Of a stretch of DNA of 64,000 nucleotides, positions 1 through 9,611 are shown in pieces (the stretch's first letter is position 1; each line of letters starts with the position of its first letter). The stretch lies in contig CAIQCK010000056.1 of the NCBI GenBank assembly GCA_903870275.1, positions 1 through 64,000 of the forward strand, written 5' to 3'. Both the position numbers and the translations under genes were made by a program. The notes under the pieces are model-generated. The model did no database searches, was not told the origin of the DNA, and was given only the letters and a program-made list of their open reading frames with translations. The stretch comes from an uncultured bacterium (lineage in GTDB: Bacteria > Verrucomicrobiota > Verrucomicrobiia > CAIQCK01).

Positions 1-94
1 CTCGATGGCTTTTGCGTCGTCGCACCCGCCCAACGGGTCATACATTGGCGGCCAACCGCTTCCCAGCCGCTGGCCGCCGCCATTCCCGCCACTG

Positions 95-170
95 CCTCTA
101 ATCATGCGTTTGGGCAACAGGCCCTGAAACGCCGGGCTATTCTCGGATCGTCCCGACGGGACGATGGCCG
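95..170. repeat. dispersed-repeat-like element with short palindrome
   Basis: Positions 1-340 hold no gene I can support. At 148-164 there is a perfect odd-centred palindrome TCGTCCCGACGGGACGA. Just before it, 109-125 reads TTTGGGCAACAGGCCCT, which recurs with one mismatch at 63330-63346 near the other end of the window. Short GTCCC/GGGAC hairpins of this kind are typical of dispersed intergenic repeats. The recurrence within the window is seen directly; calling it a genome-wide repeat is inference. Confidence 0.45.
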
Positions 171-340
171 AAATCATCGCGAGAATCGCCGTCAGCCAAG
201 ACGATGGCGGGAAGCGGATGAACCGCATGAAGCCGAAGCCGCTTGCCCCGCCCCATCGCCGGCGGTATAAGCTGGAGCCAACGGAAGGCGAAAAAGTTTC
301 GATCCGAACTAAACAAGAAGGAGAATCAGGAATCTCACCT

Positions 341-970
341 ATGCGCAAGAATTTATTGTTCACCACGTTTCTATTGCTTTCGCTGACAGCGTCGGCTGCG
401 CCGCTCAGTTTTCCAGATCATAATTTCTCCATTGAGGTTCCAACGACGTGGACTCCGATAAACCCAATGCCACCGCAAGTACTCGCAGCTTTCCGAAGCG
501 CAGACAACTCAAAGAAGCTGCTGGTGTTTGCAACAAAGATCCAAAACAAAGAGCGGTCGATCGCCGCTAGCGACTTCCGGGATGGTGTGAAGAAGGGCAT
601 GACCGATCAGGGGTGGCAGGTTGATCCAGAACAGCAGCTAACGATAAGAGGAATGCCATTTGTTTCGGTCACCGGCCATTTGCCATCTGGTGTCACGATG
701 ACAGCATATTTGGCTGCCGCTGGTGACGAGCTTTATATGGTTCAGGCTATCTTGCGAGCAGGGAACGCCGCCACAGACCCGGAAGTTCAATCAGTGATTC
801 AGAATTTCAGCTTCTTATCTCCCGTTCAACCACTGCCAGATTCAACTCAACCGCAATCCGCTGCTTTTCGAGCCGGACAAGTCATTGGTAAGTTGCTCAT
901 ATTCTTCCTCATTGCGGCTTGCATTGTACACTTTATTAAGCGTGCAAGATCTAAACGACGGAATGCTTAA
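341..970 (+). CDS. exported, C-terminally membrane-anchored PsbP/DcrB-like protein
   Basis: 209 residues. The ATG at 341 is chosen because it begins a clean signal peptide (about residues 1-19, ending SASA/AP) and has a purine-rich ribosome site (AAGAAGGAG) 17-25 nt upstream. The upstream in-frame extension lacks any secretion signal. The body (about 22-155) has the look of a PsbP/DcrB-like fold: the 'FSIEVPTTW' opening, and a late 'ELYMVQAIL' strand followed by 'VQSVIQNFSFL'. A hydrophobic segment at about 178-197 followed by a KRARSKRR tail suggests a C-terminal anchor with a cytoplasmic end. GC is clearly lower than in its neighbours, so recent acquisition is possible. Function unknown. 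Confidence 0.75.
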   Translation: MRKNLLFTTFLLLSLTASAAPLSFPDHNFSIEVPTTWTPINPMPPQVLAAFRSADNSKKLLVFATKIQNKERSIAASDFRDGVKKGMTDQGWQVDPEQQLTIRGMPFVSVTGHLPSGVTMTAYLAAAGDELYMVQAILRAGNAATDPEVQSVIQNFSFLSPVQPLPDSTQPQSAAFRAGQVIGKLLIFFLIAACIVHFIKRARSKRRNA

Positions 971-1028
971 AACCCCACGCAGTGGCAAACTGCCGCCGCG
1001 TTGATGTGCCGTGTCTCAATTCTGCGCA

Positions 1029-1056
1029 TTGATTCGCGCGCGATCTTCGCTACACT
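1029..1056 (+). promoter_or_regulatory. sigma70-like promoter close to the start codon
   Basis: TTGATT at 1029-1034, a 16-nt spacer, and TACACT at 1051-1056. The ATG of the following hydrolase is at 1067, so a start site about 7 nt after the -10 box would leave a leader of only a few nucleotides. No Shine-Dalgarno sequence lies between the -10 box and the ATG. Pattern-based call. Confidence 0.4.
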
Positions 1057-1066
1057 CCGGGGCACG

Positions 1067-2374
1067 ATGAAAACACTTGCGCTGCTGTTTCTCCTCTGCT
1101 TCGTCCTCGTTCCCACCGTCCCGGCCGGCGGCAGCTATTTCGAGGTCACCTACGAGCCGTCCACGCGGACGAACGAGTTGCAACTCGGCGTCACTTACCG
1201 GCTCTGGCTGCCGGCGAACGTGAAGACGGTGCGCGGCGTGATCGTGCACCAGCACGGCTGCGGCGCCGGCTCGTGCAAGGGCGCGGTGACGGCCGCGCAG
1301 GACCTGCATTGGCAGGCGCTCGCGAAGAAGTGGGACTGCGCGCTGCTCGGCCCGTCGTTTCACCAGGGCGAGAAGGACAATTGCCGGCTCTGGTGCGACC
1401 CGCGCAACGGCTCGGACAAGACGTTCCTGAAATGCCTCGTGGACTTCGCCGCGCAGACGAAGCACCCGGAGATGGCCACGGCGCCGTGGTGTCTCTGGGG
1501 CCACTCCGGCGGCGGGTTTTGGGCGAGCCTGATGCAGACGATGTATCCGGAGCGGATCGTGGCGATCTGGTTCCGCTCCGGCACGGCGTTCGGGGCGTGG
1601 ACGAAGGGCGAGGTTCCGAAGCCGGAGATTCCCGCCGCCGCGATGGCGATCCCGATGATGTGCAATCCCGGCATGAAGGAGAACGGCGACAAACGGTTCA
1701 ACGGCGCGTGGACCGGCACGCTGGAGATGTTCAAGGCCTATCGCGAGCAGGGCGCGCCCATCGGGTTCGCGCCCGACCCACGCACGAGCCACGAGACGGG
1801 CGACTCGCGTTATCTGGCGATCCCGTTCTTCGATGCGTGCCTCGCGCAACGCCTGCCGCCGCGCGCCGGCCAGCCGCTCAAGCCGGTGGACATGAAGCAG
1901 GCGTGGCTCGCGCCGTTGCTCGGCGACGAGGTGCAGCCCGCGGCAAAGTTTTCCGGCAACGTGAAGGAAGCCGTCTGGCTCCCGGACGCGCGCGTCGCCA
2001 AGGCGTGGCTCGAATACGTGCGAATCGGCGAGACGGCGGACACCACGCCGCCGCCCGCGCCGACGAACGTGAAGGCGGCCGCGAAGGACGGCGCGGTGGA
2101 GTTGACGTGGGACGCCGAGGCGGATTTCGAAAGCGGCTTGCAGGCGTTCATCATCCAGCGCGACGGCAAAGACCTCGCGCAGTATCCGGAGAAGCCGACG
2201 AACCGTTTTGGCCGCCCGCTGTTCCAAGGCATGTCCTACGGCGACACGCCCGTCGCGCCGCTGCCGGAGTTCCGATTCACCGACACGACCGCGAAGCCGG
2301 GCGAGAAGCATCGCTACAGCGTCATCGCCGTGAACAGCGTCGGCCTGAAATCGAAACCGGCGCCCGCCCGGTAA
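1067..2374 (+). CDS. exported alpha/beta hydrolase with C-terminal fibronectin type III domain
   Basis: 435 residues with a signal peptide at about 1-20. The alpha/beta-hydrolase region (about 25-340) contains an oxyanion-type segment 'HQHGCGAG' near residue 62 and a nucleophile elbow GHSGGG with Ser147. This matches serine hydrolases of the esterase/PHB-depolymerase kind. After a Pro/Thr linker (DTTPPPAPTNV) the last 90 or so residues form an Fn3-like domain ('VELTWDAE...', '...YSVIAVNSVGLKS'), common in extracellular carbohydrate-active enzymes. Start chosen at the ATG that opens the signal peptide; the longer upstream frame has none. It lies 15 bp before the heparinase-like gene, so the two are probably co-transcribed. 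The substrate cannot be told from sequence; ester removal from a glycan is plausible. Confidence 0.8.
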   Translation: MKTLALLFLLCFVLVPTVPAGGSYFEVTYEPSTRTNELQLGVTYRLWLPANVKTVRGVIVHQHGCGAGSCKGAVTAAQDLHWQALAKKWDCALLGPSFHQGEKDNCRLWCDPRNGSDKTFLKCLVDFAAQTKHPEMATAPWCLWGHSGGGFWASLMQTMYPERIVAIWFRSGTAFGAWTKGEVPKPEIPAAAMAIPMMCNPGMKENGDKRFNGAWTGTLEMFKAYREQGAPIGFAPDPRTSHETGDSRYLAIPFFDACLAQRLPPRAGQPLKPVDMKQAWLAPLLGDEVQPAAKFSGNVKEAVWLPDARVAKAWLEYVRIGETADTTPPPAPTNVKAAAKDGAVELTWDAEADFESGLQAFIIQRDGKDLAQYPEKPTNRFGRPLFQGMSYGDTPVAPLPEFRFTDTTAKPGEKHRYSVIAVNSVGLKSKPAPAR

Positions 2375-2389
2375 ACGAAAGTTGCTCCG

Positions 2390-5300
2390 ATGAAAATCTC
2401 CCTCCGCGGCGCACGCCGCCTCCTGACAACGTGGCTCATTCTCTCGCCATCGCTGCTGCTGGCTGACGACACATTGCGCGTCAACTTCGCGAGCTGGCAG
2501 ACCAACGACTGGCAGGTCGCGCGCGAGCCGAAATCAACACAGCCGGGCCGGTGGACGCAGGAGGCCGACGGCATCCGCGCCGGCGACAAGGATGACGGCC
2601 TGCTCAATCTGCTCCACCGCTCCGTCAACGCCGCCGATGTCACGGTGGAGGCGCGCATGGCCTTCACCGGCGACGGCGCGCCGTCGTTGCTGCTGCGCGC
2701 GCAGGAAAACGCGAACGAAGTGGGCGACACTTATTTTGCCACGCTCCACAAGAAAGGCATCAACCTCTGGCGTCGCGTCAACGGCCGCGCCACCAAGGTT
2801 GCAGAGGCCGTTTTCGCGCCCGAGCCGGACAAGGTCTATCGCGTGCGCGCCTCGGCCGAAGGCTGGCGGCTGCGCGTCTGGGTGGACGACGTGCTGCGCG
2901 TGGACGCGGAGGACGCGACGATCCCAATGGCCGGCCGCGCCGGTTTGTGGGCGGGCGAAGGCGTCTGCAAGTTCCATGATTTTTCGGTCGAGGCCAAGAC
3001 GCCGCCGTCTGCCGGCATGGAAACGCCTCCGTGGCTGACCGCTGGTCAAGCCGGCGAAAAAATCTGGTCCTCTCTCAACAACACTGCCGACGGCAAGCTG
3101 ACGTGGGGCAGCAACAGCCGCGAGAAAAACACCGAATCAGCCGGCGGCGCTGCCCGCGTCTCCGCGCGCGCCAACGATGTCGCCGAGAGCCACTATGCCG
3201 GCGTGATGTTGCCGGTGCCGATCCGCGACGTGCGCCAGCAGCAAATCCTGATCGACCTGCGAAGCACCACGCCGGACGCGACCAGTTCGGTCTATGTCCG
3301 GCTCTACGACGCCGCGGGCAAACGGGTCGGCTCATGGAACGGCCATCCGCATCTGCCTTTGGCTCCCGTCACCTTCCGACTCGAGATCGGCGCCGGCAAC
3401 GATGGCATGGCATGGGAATCCAAGGAGGTCAAAGGCGAAGCTTCCGCCGTAACGAAGATCGAGTTGATCACCGGCACGCAGCAACCCAACGCCGTCTATG
3501 ACCTGGTCGCGAGCAATCTGCGCACCGCGCCGCCGCCGCCAAGCATCCGCGACCTGGCGAAGGTGAAACCGTTGTTCCTCGAAACACCGCTGGTGGCCGG
3601 TGGACGCGCGGTGGCGGCGATTGTGACGCCGTCGAAGTATCGCGACCTCGCCGTCAAGTTGCAGTCGCGCATCCGCGAACTCACCGGCGCGGACGTGCCG
3701 GTGCTCGACGACGCGGAACTGGCGGACGCACAAGGCCGTTGGAACGCCGATGGCGTCGCGCGCCGCAGCGGCTCGTTGATCGCGCTCGGCAATTTCGAGA
3801 CCAACCGCCTGCTGCCCCTGCTCTACGCGCGGTTTTACACCGCGGTGGACGCCTTTTATCCGGGCAAGGGCGGCCACGCGCTGCACACGATTCACGATCC
3901 GTGGGGCAACGATCACAACGTCGTCGTGGTGGGCGGCAGCGACGATGACGGCGTGCGCGCCGCGGCAGAGGCGTTGCTGGCGGAACTTTCGAAGCGCGCC
4001 GAGGGCAAAGACCTCGCCCTCCCACGGCTGATGCAACTGAAGCTCTCGCCCGCGCTCCTCAAGGAGTTGCCGGCGCTGGGCAGAAACCCGGACGAAAAAG
4101 CCATCGCGCAGGCGGTGATAAACGCGAGGAAGGCGTTCGAGCGCGGCCAGCACACGGGCGTGACGCTCAACGTTTACGAAGCCGGCTTCAACTACTACTA
4201 CTCCGGCCACGACGGTTACGCGGAATTATTCAAGCGGCTCGCGCGGTTGATGATCGAAATCTATCGCTCGAAGCCGACGACCTACGGCGGGCCGTGGGGC
4301 ATGGACGCGGATTTCAACTCGATGCAGGTGATCGCCGCGTGGGATCTCGTCGAGGAAAGCCCGGTGTTCACCGAGGCGGAGCGTCTGGAGATCACGCGCA
4401 TCATCGCCGAATACGCCGTGGACATGGGCAACCACGGCAATGTGCGCGGCGCGGCGGGGCCGTGGATCCGGCACAACCACAACACGTTTCCCTGCCTCGG
4501 CGTGCTTTTCGCGGCGGAATATTTCGGCAAATACTACCGCGTCGCCGAGGCCGCGCGCTGGCTCGCGGCGGCAGACGGTTGTTTCCGGCCGCAGTCGCTC
4601 AGTTTCAAACCGCAGGAGGATTCCAACGGCTACCAGTGGCTGACCGTCGGCCACATGATGCGCTATGCGCTCGCGCGGCCCGACCACACCTGGTTCGCCA
4701 ACGGCAACGCGCGCCGCATCATGGACCTGGGCATCCTCACCATGGACAACCTCGGCTACCAGTCGGCGTTCGGCGACGTGGGCGGCTGGCGTGGCTGGGC
4801 TTCCGAGGTGCCGCTCTGGACCGTCGGCACGTGGTATTTCCACGAGCCGTCGTTCCGCTGGGCCATCGAAAGGGAACAACCGGTGCAGCCCTACGCGCGC
4901 GTCCGCATCGGCGGCAACGCCACCGTCAATCCGCCCGCGAGCGCGCCCGGCGGTTTCGACGGCACGCAGGTTTTCCCCATGGAGCGGAAATTTTTCGATT
5001 ACTGGGGGCCGAGGTCCACCAATGACGTGGACAAACTCTGGCTCGCACCATTGGAGCAAACCTACGAAAAGATTTCCTTCCGTGGCAGCTTCGATCCGCA
5101 GCAGCCGTACCTGCTGCTCGACGGCATCGGCTGCGGCGGCCACCGCCACTACGACGGCAACTCGCTCGTCCGCTACAGCGAGCGCGACCGGGAGTGGTTT
5201 GCCGACGGCGACTACATCAAGGCGCTGCCGAAGTTCCATACGTCGGTGCTGGTTTTCCGTGACGGCCAATCCTCCACGCTGCCCCCGTTTTGCGCGCTCG

Positions 5301-7192
5301 AAGCGCACGCCGACCTGCCCGGCGCGGGATTTGCGCGGAGCACGGTGCGCGATTACGGCATGGCCGACTGGTCGCGGAACCTGATCTGGCTCAAGGGGAG
5401 TTGCTTCGTGGCGATTGACTCGCTCAAGGCGCGCGCCACGGACGAATATTCATTCCGCACGGTGTGGCACACGCTTGGCGAGCCGCGGATCGAAGGCAAC
5501 CGCTTTACCGTCGAGCAACATGGCGAGCGTTGCGTGATCGAGAATCTCGACGGCGCGCGGCTCAAGCTTACCGACGACGAATCGCTCGGCAAAAACTGGA
5601 ACGGCTACACCAACGCCCCACCTGTTGACCGCGTCTTGCAACAGATCGCCGGCGGGAAGATGAAAGCGGGAGAAAGCCGCCATTTCCTCAACGTCTTTGG
5701 CGCTTTCGCGTTCACGTCCGAGCGGGCCTCGGAGACGAGCGTGCTCGTGAAGACCGGCGGCGAAACGACGCTGGCCGGCGTGACCGATGGCAAGCCCACC
5801 GCCGTCGCTCCCGGCATCAAAACCGACGCGGCGTTGTTCGCGCTGCGACCGCGCAGCTTCTCGCTGGCCAACGCAACGACGCTCGTGGCCGGCGGACGCA
5901 CGCTGTTCCACGCGAGCGCGCCGGTCGCCGTTGAGTTCAACGCCGAAAACGGCCGCGCCGTCGTGCAGTCGGCGGCGCGCGTGACGGTCGCGCTGATCGG
6001 GCAGAGCGAGCGGGAGATTTCGCCCGGTCGCCAGGAGTTCACGGTCAACACCACGTCCAAGACGCCGCTGATTTCACTTCCATCGGCAAAGCCCGCGAAG
6101 GCCGAGGCGGCGGCTGTAGCCGCGAACGTGCCGCAGCTTCCGGTGCGCTGGAAGTTCAGTGGCGCGCCGTTCACGTGCATCGCCGCCGCGGATTTGGATG
6201 GCGACAAGAAGAGCGAGACGGTTGCCGGCGCATCGGACGGCCGCGTTGTTTGCATCGGAGCCGACGGCAAGCAGCGGTGGGAGTTCAAAGCGCCGAGCGC
6301 CGTCAAAGCGATCTGGGCCGGCGACCTCGGCGGCGATGGAGGAACCGTCGTCGCCGCCGGGCTGGACGACGGCAGCCTTTGTCTGCTCGACGCGGCCGGC
6401 AAACAACTCTGGTCGCACGCGTTCCCCTACTACAAACGCAAGCCGGTGGTGACGGTCATCTTCGCCGCCGACCTCGACGGCAGCGGCAAAAAAGCGATCA
6501 TCGCGGGCCTTGAGTCGTGGCATTTCTACGCGCTCGACCGCGACGGCAGGGAACTCTGGCACTACGAGAGCGTCCACGGCTCCACCTGCGGCGCGGCGGC
6601 CGACCTTGACGGCAACGGCAAGCAGGGGGTCATCGCCGGCACGGAATACTATTGGTGGCACGCCATCACACCCGATGGCAAACAACGCTGGAGCTACTCG
6701 ACCAAGACCGGCCCGCACGCGAACTGCGTGGCGGCGGGCGATCTCGGCGGCGGCAAACGCGCCGTGGTTTTCGGCGGCGTCGACGGCAACCTCCACGTCC
6801 TCGACGCCGACGGGAAATTGCTGTGGCAATTCAACACCGGCGACGAAGTGACCGGCGTCGCGGTCGCCGACGGCCGCGTGTTCGCCACCTCGATGAGCTT
6901 CAATCTCTACGCGCTCGACGGCGGCGGTAAAAAACTCTGGCGGCGCGACCACGGCGATGTGTTGCGCGGGCTGGCGCTGATGAAAGCAAACGGCGCGGCC
7001 AAACCACGCATTGCCGTTGGCGGCGAAGACGGCCGGGTGGCTGTTTACGGTTCGGACGGCACACCGCAAGGCGAGGCGAAAATCGGCGGGCCGGTGATTC
7101 AGTTGAGCGGGATTGATTTGGACGGCGGCGGCAGCCAGGACATAGTGGTTCTCGACGCGCGCGGCGAAATCACCGCCATCGGAATCAAATAA
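2390..7192 (+). CDS. giant exported heparinase II/III-like protein fused to ConA-like and beta-propeller domains
   Basis: 1600 residues, signal peptide about 1-25. The order seen is: a concanavalin/DUF1080-like domain (about 27-200), a carbohydrate-binding-like linker region (about 215-380), an alpha/alpha-toroid resembling polysaccharide lyases of the heparinase II/III group (about 560-920), its beta-sandwich with the 'GGHRHYDGNS' segment near 910-920 and following strands to about 1240, and from about 1245 to the end a propeller of FG-GAP/PQQ-like blades ('AADLDGDKKSET', 'AADLDGSGKK', 'AADLDGNGKQ'). The His-x-His-Tyr-Asp segment resembles the conserved His region of heparinase-like lyases. 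Likely role: binding and eliminative cleavage of a uronate-containing polysaccharide outside the cytoplasm. Much longer than ordinary family members (about 600-750 residues) because of the added modules. Confidence 0.8.
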   Translation: MKISLRGARRLLTTWLILSPSLLLADDTLRVNFASWQTNDWQVAREPKSTQPGRWTQEADGIRAGDKDDGLLNLLHRSVNAADVTVEARMAFTGDGAPSLLLRAQENANEVGDTYFATLHKKGINLWRRVNGRATKVAEAVFAPEPDKVYRVRASAEGWRLRVWVDDVLRVDAEDATIPMAGRAGLWAGEGVCKFHDFSVEAKTPPSAGMETPPWLTAGQAGEKIWSSLNNTADGKLTWGSNSREKNTESAGGAARVSARANDVAESHYAGVMLPVPIRDVRQQQILIDLRSTTPDATSSVYVRLYDAAGKRVGSWNGHPHLPLAPVTFRLEIGAGNDGMAWESKEVKGEASAVTKIELITGTQQPNAVYDLVASNLRTAPPPPSIRDLAKVKPLFLETPLVAGGRAVAAIVTPSKYRDLAVKLQSRIRELTGADVPVLDDAELADAQGRWNADGVARRSGSLIALGNFETNRLLPLLYARFYTAVDAFYPGKGGHALHTIHDPWGNDHNVVVVGGSDDDGVRAAAEALLAELSKRAEGKDLALPRLMQLKLSPALLKELPALGRNPDEKAIAQAVINARKAFERGQHTGVTLNVYEAGFNYYYSGHDGYAELFKRLARLMIEIYRSKPTTYGGPWGMDADFNSMQVIAAWDLVEESPVFTEAERLEITRIIAEYAVDMGNHGNVRGAAGPWIRHNHNTFPCLGVLFAAEYFGKYYRVAEAARWLAAADGCFRPQSLSFKPQEDSNGYQWLTVGHMMRYALARPDHTWFANGNARRIMDLGILTMDNLGYQSAFGDVGGWRGWASEVPLWTVGTWYFHEPSFRWAIEREQPVQPYARVRIGGNATVNPPASAPGGFDGTQVFPMERKFFDYWGPRSTNDVDKLWLAPLEQTYEKISFRGSFDPQQPYLLLDGIGCGGHRHYDGNSLVRYSERDREWFADGDYIKALPKFHTSVLVFRDGQSSTLPPFCALEAHADLPGAGFARSTVRDYGMADWSRNLIWLKGSCFVAIDSLKARATDEYSFRTVWHTLGEPRIEGNRFTVEQHGERCVIENLDGARLKLTDDESLGKNWNGYTNAPPVDRVLQQIAGGKMKAGESRHFLNVFGAFAFTSERASETSVLVKTGGETTLAGVTDGKPTAVAPGIKTDAALFALRPRSFSLANATTLVAGGRTLFHASAPVAVEFNAENGRAVVQSAARVTVALIGQSEREISPGRQEFTVNTTSKTPLISLPSAKPAKAEAAAVAANVPQLPVRWKFSGAPFTCIAAADLDGDKKSETVAGASDGRVVCIGADGKQRWEFKAPSAVKAIWAGDLGGDGGTVVAAGLDDGSLCLLDAAGKQLWSHAFPYYKRKPVVTVIFAADLDGSGKKAIIAGLESWHFYALDRDGRELWHYESVHGSTCGAAADLDGNGKQGVIAGTEYYWWHAITPDGKQRWSYSTKTGPHANCVAAGDLGGGKRAVVFGGVDGNLHVLDADGKLLWQFNTGDEVTGVAVADGRVFATSMSFNLYALDGGGKKLWRRDHGDVLRGLALMKANGAAKPRIAVGGEDGRVAVYGSDGTPQGEAKIGGPVIQLSGIDLDGGGSQDIVVLDARGEITAIGIK

Positions 7193-7234
7193 GACTGAAA
7201 CTCAACGCGCGGTCCACCGCCGGCCGAGCGACAG

Positions 7235-8191
7235 CTAGTCTTTCGACAACGCCCAAGTGCTGTCCGGATCGTATTCCTGCATGGCTTTGGCGGCGGCACC
7301 GGTCTTGGGGCCGAGGTTCTTCTCAAAAACCTTGCCGCGCTGGTTCACAATGAAGGTCATGATACCCGTGTTGCCCCATTTTTCAGGCCAGGCCACGAAC
7401 GCAAAGCCGGCGATCATGTGGCCGTTGATGACATAGTTGTATTTGCCGCCCGGAGCGTGGCGTCCCTGCCGGGTTAGAATCTTGAAATAGTAGCCGCGAT
7501 AAGGCGACTGCACGTCGGTCATAATCTTGGTCTCGTGACGGTAGCCCTCCTCCTTCGCCTCGGCGATGAGCGGGCCGAAAGGGCTGAGTTCCTCCCCCGG
7601 CTCAGCGTGCCAGTAAAGGCCGTCGTGTTTGCCCGGCGTGCTGCGAAGCCGCTGCGCGTAACTAAGCACCTCGTCGTTGTCGCGATCCTGACTCGCGTAA
7701 TCGTGCTGGGCGGCCACATAGGCGCGGCAGACGCGGATGGCGTCCAGTTCGTTTTTGCCGATGCGGCGGCTGAGAATCTCCTCCTTGCCCGCCGCTGTGT
7801 CGAAGAACCACTTCCCGCCCTCTTTCACCAGCGGAATGGGAAACGGCCAGCCGTCCGCGCCGAGTTGGAGCGTGGTCTTGGAATCGGACACGTTGACGAG
7901 TTCGACTTTCTCCGTGAGCCGATGCACAAACTGATCGAAGGCTTCGGCGGCTTCCACTACGTCGGCCGAGACCATACCGTGCCCCTCCGGCCCGAAGATG
8001 GCGTGGAGCGTGTTGGTGTCCTTGGACTTGGCGGCCGTCACCATCGCGTCGACCGCTTCCTGCGCCGTGGCGAACCGCTGCTCGCCGGCGGCGAGCGCGC
8101 GAGAGGGAAGCATCTGGACAAGACCGGTCACGGCGATGGCAAACGCCGCTGAACGGAACAACCGGTTGAATGAGAGATTACAAGGTTTCAT
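7235..8191 (-). CDS. DUF2950 family exported protein
   Basis: 318 residues with a signal peptide ending near residue 34 (SRALAAGEQ). The body matches the DUF2950 pattern: an opening 'FATAQEAVDAMVTAAKSKD...L.AIFGPEG', a central 'FDTAAGKEEILSRRIGKNELDAI', and a closing 'YNYVINGHMIAGFAFVAWPEKWGNTGIMTFIVN'. It lies 41 bp downstream of the DUF3300 gene on the same strand. DUF2950 and DUF3300 genes are commonly adjacent, so the pair probably works together in the cell envelope, but no biochemical role is established for either. It converges with the heparinase-like gene across a 42-bp gap in which I see no clear terminator. Confidence 0.9.
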   Translation of the reverse strand: MKPCNLSFNRLFRSAAFAIAVTGLVQMLPSRALAAGEQRFATAQEAVDAMVTAAKSKDTNTLHAIFGPEGHGMVSADVVEAAEAFDQFVHRLTEKVELVNVSDSKTTLQLGADGWPFPIPLVKEGGKWFFDTAAGKEEILSRRIGKNELDAIRVCRAYVAAQHDYASQDRDNDEVLSYAQRLRSTPGKHDGLYWHAEPGEELSPFGPLIAEAKEEGYRHETKIMTDVQSPYRGYYFKILTRQGRHAPGGKYNYVINGHMIAGFAFVAWPEKWGNTGIMTFIVNQRGKVFEKNLGPKTGAAAKAMQEYDPDSTWALSKD

Positions 8192-8232
8192 GGCGGTTTC
8201 TTTTTTCCGTGGAAATCATTCTGGCGATAAAA

Positions 8233-9360
8233 TCAGTGTTTGTGTCCGGAGGCTGCCGCTCCGTGGGATGACGGAGCGGGAGCGGCTGGCCGCGGAGCCG
8301 GTGCGGCCACCGCGCGGCTTTGCTGACCGCGGCTGCTGGCTGCGTGTGCTTCATGCGCGCTTTCGCCGCCCACAAACGCGCCGCCGGAGGAATGCACCGC
8401 CGGCGCCGGCGCAGCATGCGGAGCTACATAGTGACTTTCGGCACGAGGTTCCACGACGGCACGCGCCGCCGGATGCACCTCCGCACCTCTGGCAGCCGGA
8501 TGCACTTCCGCACCCCTGGCCACCGGCTGGACGGCGGCGGCATGAGCGGGATGAACATCGTGACTTGCCCAACCGCGATCCGCGCGATTCACCGTCGCAA
8601 CGGCACCGTGAACTTGCGGACGCCAGACGGTAACATGGCTGTTAACGGCCACGTTCCCGAAACGCTCGCGAGGCGGGCGACCCCACCAATCGTGCGGGCG
8701 GTAGTGATCGCGAGACCACATCATGACGTTGTGATGATGCCAGTCGCAATCGGAGTTCAGCCAGAAGCCAATGGAGAATCCCACGCCGAACGAGAAGAAG
8801 AAACCGCGCCGCGCGAAGATCATGTCGGGCTGATACATCGGCACGTAAAGCATGTCCGGATTGGCGGGGAGGATTTCGATCATGCCGTTGTCGTCGACCA
8901 CGCACAGTTGCGGCGTCGTGCGCAGGTTGCCAAGCGCCTGGGCCTGGAAGCGCAACCGCTGGATGGCTGCCATCACGTCCGCCTGCTGATACATAAACGC
9001 CAGGCCCAACTGGGTCGTCCAATCCAACCGCTGGTCCATCATCCTCAACACATCGGGATAATGGGCCACGGCCATCACGCCGGGACTCCAGGGTTGATAG
9101 TCAATCTGGCCGGGGTTTCCTCCGCCGAACACATAGCGGGCCGCGAGCGTGATCTCACCGGGCGCCGTGGCGGCGGGCAGGATTTGCGCGATCAGCGGAT
9201 CGGGATAGAGCGCAATCGGCGCAAGCAGTTGATCAAGTTCGGGCGGGGCGCGCAACGCCACCGGCGGCGCGGGAGGCGGAGCCGCCCATTGCGCCGGCGC
9301 TTGAATGGACGCGCTGACCCATACAATCAGCGCCGTGGCAAAAATAATTGTTCGTTTCAT
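8233..9360 (-). CDS. DUF3300 family exported protein with Ala/His/Pro-rich tail
   Basis: 375 residues from an ATG at 9360, preceded by GGAGAG 6-11 nt upstream; it opens a signal peptide (about 1-24). The DUF3300 signature is clear: 'LDQLLAPIALYPDPLIAQILPA', 'VMAVAHYPDVLRMM', 'LGLAFMYQQADVMAAIQRLR' and 'PDMLYVPMYQP'. A Trp/His-rich middle (about 210-250, including 'CDWHHHN') is followed by a low-complexity tail with near-identical 9-residue units around 'ARGAEVHPA', probably unstructured. The unit repeats may make this stretch prone to length change. First gene of the DUF3300-DUF2950 pair. Function unknown. Confidence 0.88.
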   Translation of the reverse strand: MKRTIIFATALIVWVSASIQAPAQWAAPPPAPPVALRAPPELDQLLAPIALYPDPLIAQILPAATAPGEITLAARYVFGGGNPGQIDYQPWSPGVMAVAHYPDVLRMMDQRLDWTTQLGLAFMYQQADVMAAIQRLRFQAQALGNLRTTPQLCVVDDNGMIEILPANPDMLYVPMYQPDMIFARRGFFFSFGVGFSIGFWLNSDCDWHHHNVMMWSRDHYRPHDWWGRPPRERFGNVAVNSHVTVWRPQVHGAVATVNRADRGWASHDVHPAHAAAVQPVARGAEVHPAARGAEVHPAARAVVEPRAESHYVAPHAAPAPAVHSSGGAFVGGESAHEAHAASSRGQQSRAVAAPAPRPAAPAPSSHGAAASGHKH

Positions 9361-9611
9361 CAGCTTCTCTCCACCATGTTTACGCACTGACTGCAATTGC
9401 CCTGACCAACGTCTCACTCGTTCCTTCTGGCCATCTTTGACGCCCACCGCGCGGCTGTATTCATCTCCGCGTCGTCAGTCCCGCCGAGCGAACTTGATAA
9501 ACCGTGCTTCAAACTACGCCATGGGGTCGTTATCTGCAACCCATTCAACCTTATCGTTCCCTTGGCGCGATCCCGGCCGATCTGGCCATGAACTTCCCAG
9601 TCGGTTTGGGC

